Origin: Clostridium lundense DSM 17049
Lineage (GTDB): Bacteria > Bacillota > Clostridia > Clostridiales > Clostridiaceae
NCBI RefSeq assembly: GCF_000619945.1
Contig: NZ_JHVC01000011.1
Span: 1-64,000, forward strand
Length of the DNA: 64,000 nt
Direction: 5' to 3'
The notes beneath the pieces were generated by a model. The model saw only the letters and a program-made list of their open reading frames with translations. It had not been told where the DNA came from and made no database searches. Shown piece after piece: positions 53,382 through 62,474 of the stretch (position 1 is its first letter; the number at the start of each line of letters is the position of its first letter). The position numbers and the translations under genes were made by a program.

Positions 53382-54078
53382 ATTAATTAAATATGAGCTA
53401 AAAAGTATTATATTATCAAAAAAATATTTTTATATAAATTTATTATTAATTATAAGTGTATTAAAGGACTTAAATACATTATTAGGTTCTTGGAATTTAC
53501 ATGCAGCAGTTTCTCCGTGGACTTATGCTGATTTTATAGTAAGACAAAATAGCCTTCTTATTACATTTATAGTTCTTTTAGGGTTAAATGTTTTTTCTAA
53601 TAATGAAAATAGAGTGAAAAATATAATGTTTTCAACTACATTTTCAGAAAAAGGCTATTATTTTTTAAAACAAATAGGTATATTCATATCAATATGTATT
53701 TCAATAATTATATTAATAGCTTTAAGTTTTATATGGTATGCATATTATTTAAGATTTTATGATTTTAATAAATTTTTATATCCTACTGTGATACTTGTAT
53801 TTCCCGCATTACTCTTAATTTTAGGGTTATCTATGAATATTGGAAGGGCAAGTGAAAAACTTCTTAATTTATTTATTCCTATTGTATTTTTAGGGACATC
53901 ATTAAATTTAAACCTGCCTCAATGGTTAGATATAGCAGGAAATAATACCATTAGATATTTATTGTTTGCAAGTAATGAAGATTTTATTTTACCTTTGGAC
54001 TTTTTATTTAGTAGAATATTTATGACAGTATTAGGGATGGTTCTTATTATATTTGCATGTAGAAAGAGTAAGGCGTGA
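53374..54078 (+). CDS. ABC permease subunit
   Basis: 234 residues with about six helices, ABC-2 like (LIKYELKSIILSKKYFYIN at the N-terminus). TTG start at 53374 after AAGGGGG, overlapping the upstream gene by 8 bases. It is short for a permease and probably forms a heteromer with the M1-fused subunit and the ATPase. Confidence 0.85.
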   Translation: MTKLIKYELKSIILSKKYFYINLLLIISVLKDLNTLLGSWNLHAAVSPWTYADFIVRQNSLLITFIVLLGLNVFSNNENRVKNIMFSTTFSEKGYYFLKQIGIFISICISIIILIALSFIWYAYYLRFYDFNKFLYPTVILVFPALLLILGLSMNIGRASEKLLNLFIPIVFLGTSLNLNLPQWLDIAGNNTIRYLLFASNEDFILPLDFLFSRIFMTVLGMVLIIFACRKSKA

Positions 54079-54086
54079 TAATTTAT

Positions 54087-54626
54087 ATGAATGATGAAGA
54101 ATTAATAATTCGTGTGAGAGAAGGAGACAACCTTGCCTTTGAAGCATTAGTAGATAAATATAGAAATAGTGCTGTGTTGTTTGCCTATGGATATCTTTCA
54201 GATTTCCATGTTGCAGAGGAAGTTGTGCAGGATGCCTTTGTAAAGTTGTACCTTTCCATTGATAAATATGATTCTAAAAAGGCATCCTTAAAGACATATC
54301 TTTTTACAATAGTTAAAAGGCTTTGCATTGATAACATTAGAAAAAAAAGAGTAGATGTTGTTCCTTTAGAGGATAATATTAATTTATCTAACCGTAATAT
54401 TCCCGAGGAAATAATAATTTGTAAAGAAGAGTATGAAATTTTATTAAAGAACATGGAAAAACTTAATGACAATTACAAGAAAGCTATTATTTTAAGGGAT
54501 TATGATAATATGAGCTATGAAGAAATAGCTCATATTATGGATAAAAGCTTATCTAGTATAAAGTCTTATATACATCGTGGGAGAAAGAAACTTTTTAATT
54601 TTTTTAGAAAGGAGTGTGGAAAATGA
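54087..54626 (+). CDS. ECF sigma factor of the ABC/M1 operon
   Basis: About 179 residues with region 2 (ALVDKYRNSAVLFAYGYLSDFHVAEEVVQDAFVKLY in pieces) and region 4 (LNDNYKKAIILRDYDNMSYEEIA; SLSSIKSYIHRGRKKL). Starts: ATG 54087 or GTG 54075, which overlaps the permease stop. It is followed by an overlapping anti-sigma gene. It probably reads the promoter at 50289-50314, a positive loop for the operon. Confidence 0.92.
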   Translation: MNDEELIIRVREGDNLAFEALVDKYRNSAVLFAYGYLSDFHVAEEVVQDAFVKLYLSIDKYDSKKASLKTYLFTIVKRLCIDNIRKKRVDVVPLEDNINLSNRNIPEEIIICKEEYEILLKNMEKLNDNYKKAIILRDYDNMSYEEIAHIMDKSLSSIKSYIHRGRKKLFNFFRKECGK

Positions 54627-55054
54627 AGTGTAAAGAAGCCATAGAGAAACTTGATATGTATACTATTGAGGAAATAAATAGTTGGAATATAGATGATGAT
54701 ATTAAAAAACACATTTATAAGTGCAGTCACTGCAAAGAGTATATAGAGTTACTTAATAAGACAAAAGTGGTAATTAGTGATTTGAAAGAAAGTCAGCTTA
54801 AACAGTATGAAGCAATTAAAATGGATAATAGAGAGTTTAATAATGAAATATGGCAAAAGGTAAGACAAGCTAACAATAGGGAAAAACATTTTACATTTAT
54901 ATGGGTAGAGGTTATAGTAGCTGCTGTGCTTACTATAATTTCATTAATAAAACCACAGCTTTTTTCTAGTGAAATTGTGAAATTTTTTGCAGTAGTTCTT
55001 ATGATAGTTGGAATGATTTATACAAATTATAAAGAGGTTGAGTTTGATGAGTGA
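54623..55054 (+). CDS. Zinc-finger (zf-HC2) anti-sigma factor
   Basis: 143 residues from ATG 54623 (AAAGGAG 8 bases upstream). The N-terminal anti-sigma zinc motif reads HIYKCSHCKEYI (HxxxCxxC), and two helices (about 92-111 and 118-136) anchor it in the membrane. It would hold the preceding sigma factor inactive until an envelope signal. The gene start overlaps the sigma stop. Confidence 0.9.
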   Translation: MKCKEAIEKLDMYTIEEINSWNIDDDIKKHIYKCSHCKEYIELLNKTKVVISDLKESQLKQYEAIKMDNREFNNEIWQKVRQANNREKHFTFIWVEVIVAAVLTIISLIKPQLFSSEIVKFFAVVLMIVGMIYTNYKEVEFDE

Positions 55055-56090
55055 TTTTAAAAGTATATTAAAAAAGCCTTTGTACTGGTTGTTTATATGT
55101 GTAATGGTTCTTGTTTATACTACAGAGGTTATACCTGCAATAAAGTTATATGGACCAGATGGAATCAATATGAAATTTACTACTGCATGTGAAAAAACAA
55201 CTATGGACATGGCATACCAAAATACTAAATGGATATATAAAAATGAATGTATTATTTTTAATAAACGATTATTGGGATTTAGTATGAGTTATAAGAAGGT
55301 TGATATAGATAAAGATACAAAAGAAAAATTAAAGTATATGTTAGACCAATTTGATAAGGGAAAAATCACATATATAAAGTATAGAGAGGATATTGATAAT
55401 ATATGTAAAAAATTACAAAAACCTAAAGATGGAATTTTTTCATATACGTATAGTTATTTATGTTGTGAAAAACCTTTAAACACCAAAGAAAATTATATAG
55501 AGTTTAGAAAAGAAATAGAGTATGTAATGAAAAATATGAGTTTTTCTAAATATACTGCCACAATTTTTGCAGATATTTTAGGTATTACCATTTCAGTATT
55601 TCCTATTTTTCTTATAGGATTTTTGTATAAAAAAAGAAGAACTAATTTAGTTTCCTATTATTTTGCTATGTGTTTTAATCTATTTTTATTTTCAATTATT
55701 TTAGCAGGGGTTACTTATGGTGCGTCATTAAGAATTGCAAACTTATATGGATGGACAGTAAATATAACAGATTTTTTAAAGCCTTTATTTATATGGATTC
55801 TCCCTACAATACTTTATGCAATAGCGGAAATGATGCTTTTAAGTCTCTTTGTGAAAAATGGATATATAACTGTTGCAATTCAATTTGTTTATGCTATTAC
55901 AGTGATGTCCTTTGATATTAACCTATCCTCTTTTGTAATAAGGTGGAATTATTCGTTATACAGTGGTTATGTAAATGAGTTAAATAGTTATAATTCAATT
56001 ATATACTATAATAGATTATTATATATGATAATTGCTAGTGTGTTTGTATATATAATTCATAGAATGAATTGTAGTAGAAGCTTGAAGTAA
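55047..56090 (+). CDS. Six-helix membrane protein, last gene of the sigma/ABC operon
   Basis: 347 residues from ATG 55047 (AAAGAGG upstream), overlapping the anti-sigma gene by 8 bases. One N-terminal helix, an extracytoplasmic region of about 150 residues, then five to six helices: the layout of an ABC-2 permease, though I see no clear family match. It may be a second permease or a sensory partner of the anti-sigma. Confidence 0.78.
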   Translation: MSDFKSILKKPLYWLFICVMVLVYTTEVIPAIKLYGPDGINMKFTTACEKTTMDMAYQNTKWIYKNECIIFNKRLLGFSMSYKKVDIDKDTKEKLKYMLDQFDKGKITYIKYREDIDNICKKLQKPKDGIFSYTYSYLCCEKPLNTKENYIEFRKEIEYVMKNMSFSKYTATIFADILGITISVFPIFLIGFLYKKRRTNLVSYYFAMCFNLFLFSIILAGVTYGASLRIANLYGWTVNITDFLKPLFIWILPTILYAIAEMMLLSLFVKNGYITVAIQFVYAITVMSFDINLSSFVIRWNYSLYSGYVNELNSYNSIIYYNRLLYMIIASVFVYIIHRMNCSRSLK

Positions 56091-56100
56091 CAAAAAGCTG

Positions 56101-56187
56101 CTGTATCAAAACAAAAAAATAACACAACATATTGATGTAGAAAGTGAGTTAGGGGTAGGTACTAGTATAAACATAAATTTTAATTAA
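56101..56187 (+). pseudogene. Histidine-kinase C-terminal remnant
   Basis: The frame reads LYQNKKITQHIDVESELGVG and then TSININFN-stop, which is the last strand-turn of a kinase HATPase domain (VESELGxGT). Nothing of the rest of a kinase precedes it; the intact gene before it is unrelated. It is the stump of a lost sensor gene. Confidence 0.7.
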
Positions 56188-56196
56188 TATAATAAA

Positions 56197-56223
56197 GCCA
56201 ATGATATTAAATGTACCATTGGC
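56197..56223 (+). terminator. Hairpin upstream of fic
   Basis: A 7-bp stem GCCAATG/CATTGGC lies between the kinase remnant and the fic gene. The T tract after it is weak. Confidence 0.4.
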
Positions 56224-56305
56224 CTATGTTATAATAATGTTAGGACATACGGATTGTGTAACAGACAACAAGTAATTAAATTAAATAAATAATAGGGGTG
56301 CAAAA

Positions 56306-57040
56306 ATGTTTAATGAAATAGATAATAAAAAAACATTATTGGATAATAAAAGACCATTTAACAAAGTTGCAATAGATAATTTGAAAAAGTATTTTGATGT
56401 TGAGTTAACTTATAATTCTAATGCCATAGAAGGAAACACTTTAACAATTACTGAAACAAAAGTAATTTTAGAAGAAGGATTAACCATTGGTAGAGGTAAA
56501 AGTTTAAGAGAACATTTAGAAGTAATAAATCATAAAGAAGCTATAGATTATATAGAAGATATAGTTAACAAAAACATAGATATATCTGAAAGGGTTGTAA
56601 GGGACTTACATCATATAATATTAAAAAGTATAGATAATAAAAATGCAGGTGAGTATAGAAAAGTTAATGTATTAATAAGTGGTAGCCAACATAGACCAGT
56701 AGAACATTTTTTAGTACAAGAAAAAATGAATGAACTAGTAAATTGGTATAAGGATAATAAAGATAAATTACATCCAATAGAATTGGCAGCAAAATTTCAC
56801 TTTAAATATGTGTATATTCATCCTTTTATAGATGGAAATGGAAGGACAGCAAGACTTCTAATGAATTTAATATTAATGAGAAGTGGATATCCTATTACGG
56901 TTATAAGAACAGAAGAAAGAGATGAGTACATGAAAACTTTAGAAAAAGCCAGCGTAGATGGAAATATAGACGATTTTGTGAAAGTTGTTGCAAATGCAGT
57001 CAATAGAAGTTTGGATACATATTTATATATAGCGGGATAA
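56306..57040 (+). CDS. Fic-domain protein (AMPylator) with N-terminal inhibitory motif
   Basis: 244 residues. The Fic motif HPFIDGNGRTAR (172-183) is complete, with the catalytic His172. The N-terminal inhibitory helix SNAIEG (38-43) gives the S/TxxxE(G/N) pattern, so this is a class II, self-inhibited Fic enzyme that would AMPylate a target when released. No antitoxin gene is next to it. ATG after GGGGTG. A terminator follows. Confidence 0.93.
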   Translation: MFNEIDNKKTLLDNKRPFNKVAIDNLKKYFDVELTYNSNAIEGNTLTITETKVILEEGLTIGRGKSLREHLEVINHKEAIDYIEDIVNKNIDISERVVRDLHHIILKSIDNKNAGEYRKVNVLISGSQHRPVEHFLVQEKMNELVNWYKDNKDKLHPIELAAKFHFKYVYIHPFIDGNGRTARLLMNLILMRSGYPITVIRTEERDEYMKTLEKASVDGNIDDFVKVVANAVNRSLDTYLYIAG

Positions 57041-57064
57041 GTATATATTGACAATAAGAAACTG

Positions 57065-57103
57065 AGCTCCAGAAACCTTACAGGTCTGGGGCTTGTTTAT
57101 TTT
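57065..57103 (+). terminator. Terminator after fic
   Basis: A 9-bp stem with one G:U pair (57065-57073 and 57085-57093) and an inner CC/GG pair, followed by TGTTTATTTTAT. Confidence 0.85.
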
Positions 57104-57201
57104 ATAGAAAATTATGAAGTTGTTTAAAAAATTTGTGATTGTAACTTTTTTAGGACATTTGCCAATTATAATAAATAAAAAATAAGAGAGGAAATAAGGA
57201 T

Positions 57202-57891
57202 ATGAAAAAGATTTTAATTGTGGAGGATGATACTCTTTTAAATAAAACATTAGCATATAATCTGAATTCAGATGGCTATATAATTACTTCAGCTTTAAAT
57301 GCTCGCTCTGCTACTGAGTATTTAAAAAAAGGAGAATTTGATTTAGTTCTGCTGGATATTAATCTTCCTGACGGCAATGGATATGATTTGTGCCGTTTGA
57401 TTAAATCGGGACATGAAAAAATCGCTGTAATCTTTTTGACTGCCAACGATCAAGAAAGTGATATGATAAAAGGTTATGAAGTTGGAGGTTTTGACTACAT
57501 TACAAAACCTTTTTCTATTGAAGCTTTACAACGGAAAATCAAAGCTATGTTTGGGTGGATGGAAAATCATAAGCCATTACGAGATATATTTGATGATGGA
57601 AAACTAAGAATAGATTTTTCAGATCAGACAGCCAATCTACATGGGAAAATGATTACATTTACTCCAATGGAGTATCGAGCACTTAACATGTTTGCTAAAA
57701 ATCCACGTCAGGTACTTACCAGAGGACGATTGTTAGAAAAGTTATGGGATGTGGATGGAAAATTTGTAGATGAACATACTTTGACTACTATTATCAGTCG
57801 AGTACGAGGTAAAATTGAAGTGGATGGAACACAATATATTAAAACTGTTTATGGTATGGGATATATGTGGACTGGGGGTGAGCAAAAATGA
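57202..57891 (+). CDS. OmpR-family response regulator, second ABC module
   Basis: 229 residues. Receiver with Asp52 (VLLDINLP) and YITKPF; winged-helix output (ITFTPMEYRALNMF, VDEHTLTTIISRVR). It pairs with the kinase that overlaps its stop. Codons such as CGT, CGA and CTG are commoner here than in the surrounding genes. Confidence 0.93.
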   Translation: MKKILIVEDDTLLNKTLAYNLNSDGYIITSALNARSATEYLKKGEFDLVLLDINLPDGNGYDLCRLIKSGHEKIAVIFLTANDQESDMIKGYEVGGFDYITKPFSIEALQRKIKAMFGWMENHKPLRDIFDDGKLRIDFSDQTANLHGKMITFTPMEYRALNMFAKNPRQVLTRGRLLEKLWDVDGKFVDEHTLTTIISRVRGKIEVDGTQYIKTVYGMGYMWTGGEQK

Positions 57892-58919
57892 AAGCTAACC
57901 GTCCCTCTGTAAAAAATCTTTGTTTGGGGATTGTAGCTGGTATGCTCATTACAATGATACTTTTGATAGTTATATTGTATCTGATAACTGGCAAATTGGT
58001 AGTAATTATAGCAGGGCTGTTTTTCATGGTGTGTACTCTTTTATGGCTTATTTTATTTATGTGGCTCTTTGAAAAACAACTAACCATTTTTACTGGTGAT
58101 TTGTGTAACATATTGGATGATATGATAAATGGAAGTGAAGAACTAGAACAGCCATCAGATGAGGAAACATTGTTTGCTCGCATTAATCACCGTCTTTCCA
58201 GGCTTTATGGAATTATGCAGGAGAATCGACGAAAGGTAGATGAGGAAAGGGAGAAACTGCAAGTACTGGTCTCTGATATTTCTCATCAGGTTAAAACACC
58301 TATCAGTAATCTGAAAATGATAACGGATACGCTGCTGACAAAGCCTGTTTCCCATATAGAACGGATAGAATTTTTGCATAGTATTCAGGGACAGCTTGAT
58401 AAGCTTGATTTTCTCATGCAAGCAATAGTAAAGACTTCTCGCTTGGAAATCGGAGTAATCCAACTGGAAAAGAAAAGAGCTCTTCTATATGAAACACTGG
58501 CGCTGGCACTTAGTGGTATTGTATATCCGGCAGAGAAGAAATCCATTGATGTGACAGTGAGTTGTTCGGAAGATTTGCAATTTCCACATGACAGTAAATG
58601 GACAGCGGAAGCTCTGTTTAATATTTTGGATAATGCTGTTAAGTATACATCTATTGGTGGCATGATCAGTGTAGTTGTGGAAGAATTAGAGATATATGTC
58701 AAGGTAAATGTGAATGATACAGGTAAAGGAATTTCGGAAAGTAATCAGGCATCTATTTTTCAGCGTTTCTATCGGGAGGAAGAAGTACACGACGAGCCGG
58801 GTATTGGGATTGGACTGTACCTTGCTCGTGAGATCATTACACAACAGGGCGGCTACATCAAAGTGAATTCAGAGGTCGGTAAAGGTTCCAATTTTTCCAT
58901 TTTTCTTCCTAACAGATAG
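57888..58919 (+). CDS. Sensor histidine kinase, second ABC module
   Basis: 343 residues; two N-terminal helices (about 11-33 and 38-61) with a tiny loop, then a linker, H-box DISHQVKTPISNL (His133) and HATPase motifs LFNILDNAVKY, DTGKGI and GIGIGLYLA. The short sensor suggests it listens to its ABC permease. It overlaps the regulator by 4 bases. Confidence 0.93.
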   Translation: MKANRPSVKNLCLGIVAGMLITMILLIVILYLITGKLVVIIAGLFFMVCTLLWLILFMWLFEKQLTIFTGDLCNILDDMINGSEELEQPSDEETLFARINHRLSRLYGIMQENRRKVDEEREKLQVLVSDISHQVKTPISNLKMITDTLLTKPVSHIERIEFLHSIQGQLDKLDFLMQAIVKTSRLEIGVIQLEKKRALLYETLALALSGIVYPAEKKSIDVTVSCSEDLQFPHDSKWTAEALFNILDNAVKYTSIGGMISVVVEELEIYVKVNVNDTGKGISESNQASIFQRFYREEEVHDEPGIGIGLYLAREIITQQGGYIKVNSEVGKGSNFSIFLPNR

Positions 58920-59085
58920 CAAGGTAGTGATTAGCTATTTTGGGGTATAACAATCACTATTTTTGAATTGTTCTAAGAGTGTAATATTTCAGTTGAGAAT
59001 TTGGGGGTATTTTCCATTTGCTAGGACATTTCTGCAACCTTTCAGTTTTATAATGAATTTATCAATTTGAAAGGATGATTTTTAT

Positions 59086-59751
59086 ATGAGTATTTTACAA
59101 ACAAAGGATTTAAAAAAATATTATGGCACAAAAACCAATATCACCCGAGCTCTTGATGGTGTGAATTTTTCTGTGGAGCAAGGGGAATTTGTGGCAGTTG
59201 TTGGTACTTCGGGTAGTGGAAAGTCTACTTTGCTCAACATGATTGGAGGGTTGGACTTGCCTACTTCTGGTAGTGTAATAGTTCGTGGCAAAGAACTGGC
59301 GAAAATGAATAATGAACAACTTAGCATTTTCCGACGTCGTAACATTGGATTCATATTCCAAAATTATAATCTTGTTCCTATTCTGAATGTATATGAAAAT
59401 ATTGTACTACCTGTAGAGCTAGATGGTGGCACGGCAGATCAGAAATTTATGAAGGATGTGGTAAAAATGTTAGGTATGGAAGATAAACTAAAAAATATGG
59501 CCAATAATCTTTCAGGTGGTCAGCAGCAACGGGTTGCTATTGCCCGTGCATTGATCACAAAACCAGCCATTATCCTTGCAGATGAACCAACTGGAAATTT
59601 GGACAGCAAAACTAGTGCGGATGTACTGGGATTGTTACAGCGTACAAACAGAGAGTACAATCAGACTATCGTAATGATTACCCATAACACTGAGATTGCC
59701 CAGCTTACGGATCGTATTGTACGGATTGAAGATGGTAAAATCGTAGGTTAA
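59086..59751 (+). CDS. ABC ATPase (MacB/SalX type), second ABC module
   Basis: 221 residues. Walker A GTSGSGKST, Q-loop FIFQNYNLV, signature LSGGQQQR, Walker B IILADEPTGNLDSK, switch His in ITHN. It lies 166 bases after the kinase, which leaves room for its own, regulator-controlled promoter. ATG after GAAAGGATG. Confidence 0.95.
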   Translation: MSILQTKDLKKYYGTKTNITRALDGVNFSVEQGEFVAVVGTSGSGKSTLLNMIGGLDLPTSGSVIVRGKELAKMNNEQLSIFRRRNIGFIFQNYNLVPILNVYENIVLPVELDGGTADQKFMKDVVKMLGMEDKLKNMANNLSGGQQQRVAIARALITKPAIILADEPTGNLDSKTSADVLGLLQRTNREYNQTIVMITHNTEIAQLTDRIVRIEDGKIVG

Positions 59752-59765
59752 GGAGGTGGTACGTT

Positions 59766-62192
59766 ATGATATGGCCATTTGAAAATGACACAAGTAAAAT
59801 TATAAAGAAGTTAGCAGTTGCAGACTTAAAAGCACATAAATTAAAAACTTTTTTATCTGGTGTGATTATTCTGATTGCTACTTGTCTTATGGCTATTGTA
59901 TTTATGTTTTTGCTCAATGACGCAATGGAGCAGGTACACAGTTCAACATACCATGCCATGTATCGTACTGTTGATAATGATACAATAGAGAAAATTGAAA
60001 ATAACACTAATTTTTCAAAAGTTGGTATTTACAAATATTTTGGTGGTATTGTAGATAAGGAAGGACGAACAGATATTGCATATATGGACACAAACACAAT
60101 GGAATTTTTAGGATACAATTTAGTAGAGGGTAATATGCCTACAGCTGAAAATGAAATTCTTATATCTGCTGCATATTTACACAATCATAATTTGCCAACA
60201 TCTATTGGAAGTAGTATACGATTTTCTTATACAGATACATTTACTAATAAGAAAGTGGACAAAGTATTTACTTTATCAGGCATTATTGAAAATAAAGCTC
60301 AGGAAAGTACAAAGCAATTTTATATTATTACATCCAATATTTATCGTAAGCAAACTATATTACAGATTGGAAATGTTGTTAGCTCTAAATTTAATAGTCA
60401 AAGGCCAGATGGTTTGGATATTCTTGTAAGGTTGAATAAAGAAAATACAAAATTGGATAAAAATTCACAAAAAGATTTATTAAGATCATTTGGAAATGAT
60501 TTGGGTATAAAAAGCTATAATATTGTTCTAAATAATATGTATATTGAGGGCATTGTATTAGAACCAACTCAACTTATTATATTAGTCTTTTTTGCTTTAC
60601 TTATAATGTTTGCAAGTAGCTTTGTAATTTATAGTATTTTCTATATCTCTATTGTAAATTCTATACAAATGTATGCACAAATGTTGTCTCTTGGAACAAC
60701 ACCAAGGCAATTAAAAATGTTTTTGAAAATGCAGGGTCATATTCTTATGTGTTGTTTTATTCCTATTGGTATGATTGTTTCATTAGTTATAACTACATTA
60801 TTTTCATCAACAAAGTGGATTTTATATGATGTTTTAATTCTTTTTGCAGTAGGTATACTGATTGTTATTGTGATTAAGCTATCTTTAAAAAAACCAGCGA
60901 AAATTCTTGCATCTATATCGCCAATTGAAGCTATGAAATATACCAATCCTTCAAATATGAAAAATAGAAAAGAGTTGGGGCATATTACTCCTACGAATTT
61001 AGCAAAAAATAGTTTGTATTTTCATAGAAAAAAGAATCATATGTCTGTAATTTCCCTCAGTATTAGTGGAACATTAATTATTGCTATGACTATTTTAATA
61101 GGTTCAACTGATCTAAAAACAATGATGTTGCAATATTATCCGTTGAGGGAAGATTTTATGGTGAGCATACGGATGGATAATTTTTATCAAAGATTTTCAC
61201 AAATTTCGCAAAACAATCCTTTTACAGATGATTTTATTGAAAAAATTAATTCTATTGTAGGAGTAAAGAAAGTTATTAAAAACCAATGTGTTGTTGGTAT
61301 AATGAGTGAACCTAAATTTTTAGACTTAGACGGCAAAACATTGAATCAAAGTATTGGTAGTATCTCCCCTGAGCTGATTGAAAATGCGATGGAATTAGTA
61401 TCAGGTAGTATTAGCATTGATGATTTAGGTGATGACGGTATTATAATTAATCAGTTCCGTATCAGCCAAAGCTCTTATGATTACGGAAAAATTAAAGTTG
61501 GTGATATAATTAAATTTCAAATTGTAAGTGGTGATAGTTTTATAGCAAAAGAATTTAGGGTAGTTGGTATTGCGTATTTTTCTGCAACCAAACTGTTTTA
61601 TACTTCTCCCAAGATCATAGAAACCTTAACTCCTTATAATGGAACCACACACATTTCAGTATTTTGTGATCCTGAAAGCCATGATATGGTGCAATCAGAA
61701 TTAGAGAATATTATAAGCAAAAATTCAGATCTAACTTTAAAAGTATATGATGAGGAGTATTCTGTTGTTAAAAATTGGATGAACGCAATGATGTGGAGCA
61801 TTTATGGAATATGTCTATTCGTTGTATTTTTTGGAATTCTAAATATGCTCAATATACTTATTAACAGTGCAATTATTCGCAAACGTGAATTTGCTCTCTT
61901 GCAAGCAGTTGGTATGACCGAAAAGCAATTACGCCAAATGCTTTATAGAGAGGGCATGAGCATAAGTGGAAAATCTGTTATCGTTTCATCAATATTAGGC
62001 CTTATTATTGGTAAAGGATTGTGCTATTTGGCACGTGAGGTAATGGCTCTAAAATTTATTGAGTTTCATTTTATACTTTGGCCGCTTATACTGTTTGCTG
62101 TACTGCTAATTGGGTTGCAGATGTTGGTTAGTAAATTCATCTGCAAAGCTATGAAAAAGAATACACTAACCGAAAGGTTAAGGACAGAATGA
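59766..62192 (+). CDS. FtsX-like ABC permease, second ABC module
   Basis: 808 residues with the MacB/FtsX layout repeated: helix, extracytoplasmic domain, three helices (about 265-390), then a second helix, domain and three helices near the C-terminus (LFVVFFGILNMLNILINSAI). The conserved AVGMTEKQLRQML motif follows. This size is usual for VEX/antimicrobial-peptide exporters of the SalY type. AAGGAGG precedes ATG 59766, 14 bases after the ATPase. Confidence 0.93.
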   Translation: MIWPFENDTSKIIKKLAVADLKAHKLKTFLSGVIILIATCLMAIVFMFLLNDAMEQVHSSTYHAMYRTVDNDTIEKIENNTNFSKVGIYKYFGGIVDKEGRTDIAYMDTNTMEFLGYNLVEGNMPTAENEILISAAYLHNHNLPTSIGSSIRFSYTDTFTNKKVDKVFTLSGIIENKAQESTKQFYIITSNIYRKQTILQIGNVVSSKFNSQRPDGLDILVRLNKENTKLDKNSQKDLLRSFGNDLGIKSYNIVLNNMYIEGIVLEPTQLIILVFFALLIMFASSFVIYSIFYISIVNSIQMYAQMLSLGTTPRQLKMFLKMQGHILMCCFIPIGMIVSLVITTLFSSTKWILYDVLILFAVGILIVIVIKLSLKKPAKILASISPIEAMKYTNPSNMKNRKELGHITPTNLAKNSLYFHRKKNHMSVISLSISGTLIIAMTILIGSTDLKTMMLQYYPLREDFMVSIRMDNFYQRFSQISQNNPFTDDFIEKINSIVGVKKVIKNQCVVGIMSEPKFLDLDGKTLNQSIGSISPELIENAMELVSGSISIDDLGDDGIIINQFRISQSSYDYGKIKVGDIIKFQIVSGDSFIAKEFRVVGIAYFSATKLFYTSPKIIETLTPYNGTTHISVFCDPESHDMVQSELENIISKNSDLTLKVYDEEYSVVKNWMNAMMWSIYGICLFVVFFGILNMLNILINSAIIRKREFALLQAVGMTEKQLRQMLYREGMSISGKSVIVSSILGLIIGKGLCYLAREVMALKFIEFHFILWPLILFAVLLIGLQMLVSKFICKAMKKNTLTERLRTE

Positions 62193-62395
62193 TTTTTTGT
62201 TGATTATATGAAAACTATAGACTAATCCATTTATTTCAGATAGGGTGATAACTTTAGTGGGAGTCAGTAATATGGTCTTATAGGATATGTTGGATTTTAA
62301 AAATTTAACATATAGAATAAATTTATCACATATAGTTTATATGGATATTTAAATTAAAATAACTAAAAATATCTGTACCATATCGAATATTAGTA

Positions 62396-62425
62396 TTGAT
62401 TTATATGTTAAAGTTGGTATATAAT
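62396..62425 (+). promoter_or_regulatory. Promoter of the second purC-like gene
   Basis: TTGATT (62396-62401), 18 bases, TATAAT (62420-62425), about 50 bases before the start codon. The rest of the spacer 62193-62395 shows no gene. No PurBox is visible in it. Confidence 0.6.
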
Positions 62426-62474
62426 CAAAAGTGTAAATGATATGGAAATTTCTATTAGATAAGGAGTGTAGTGA

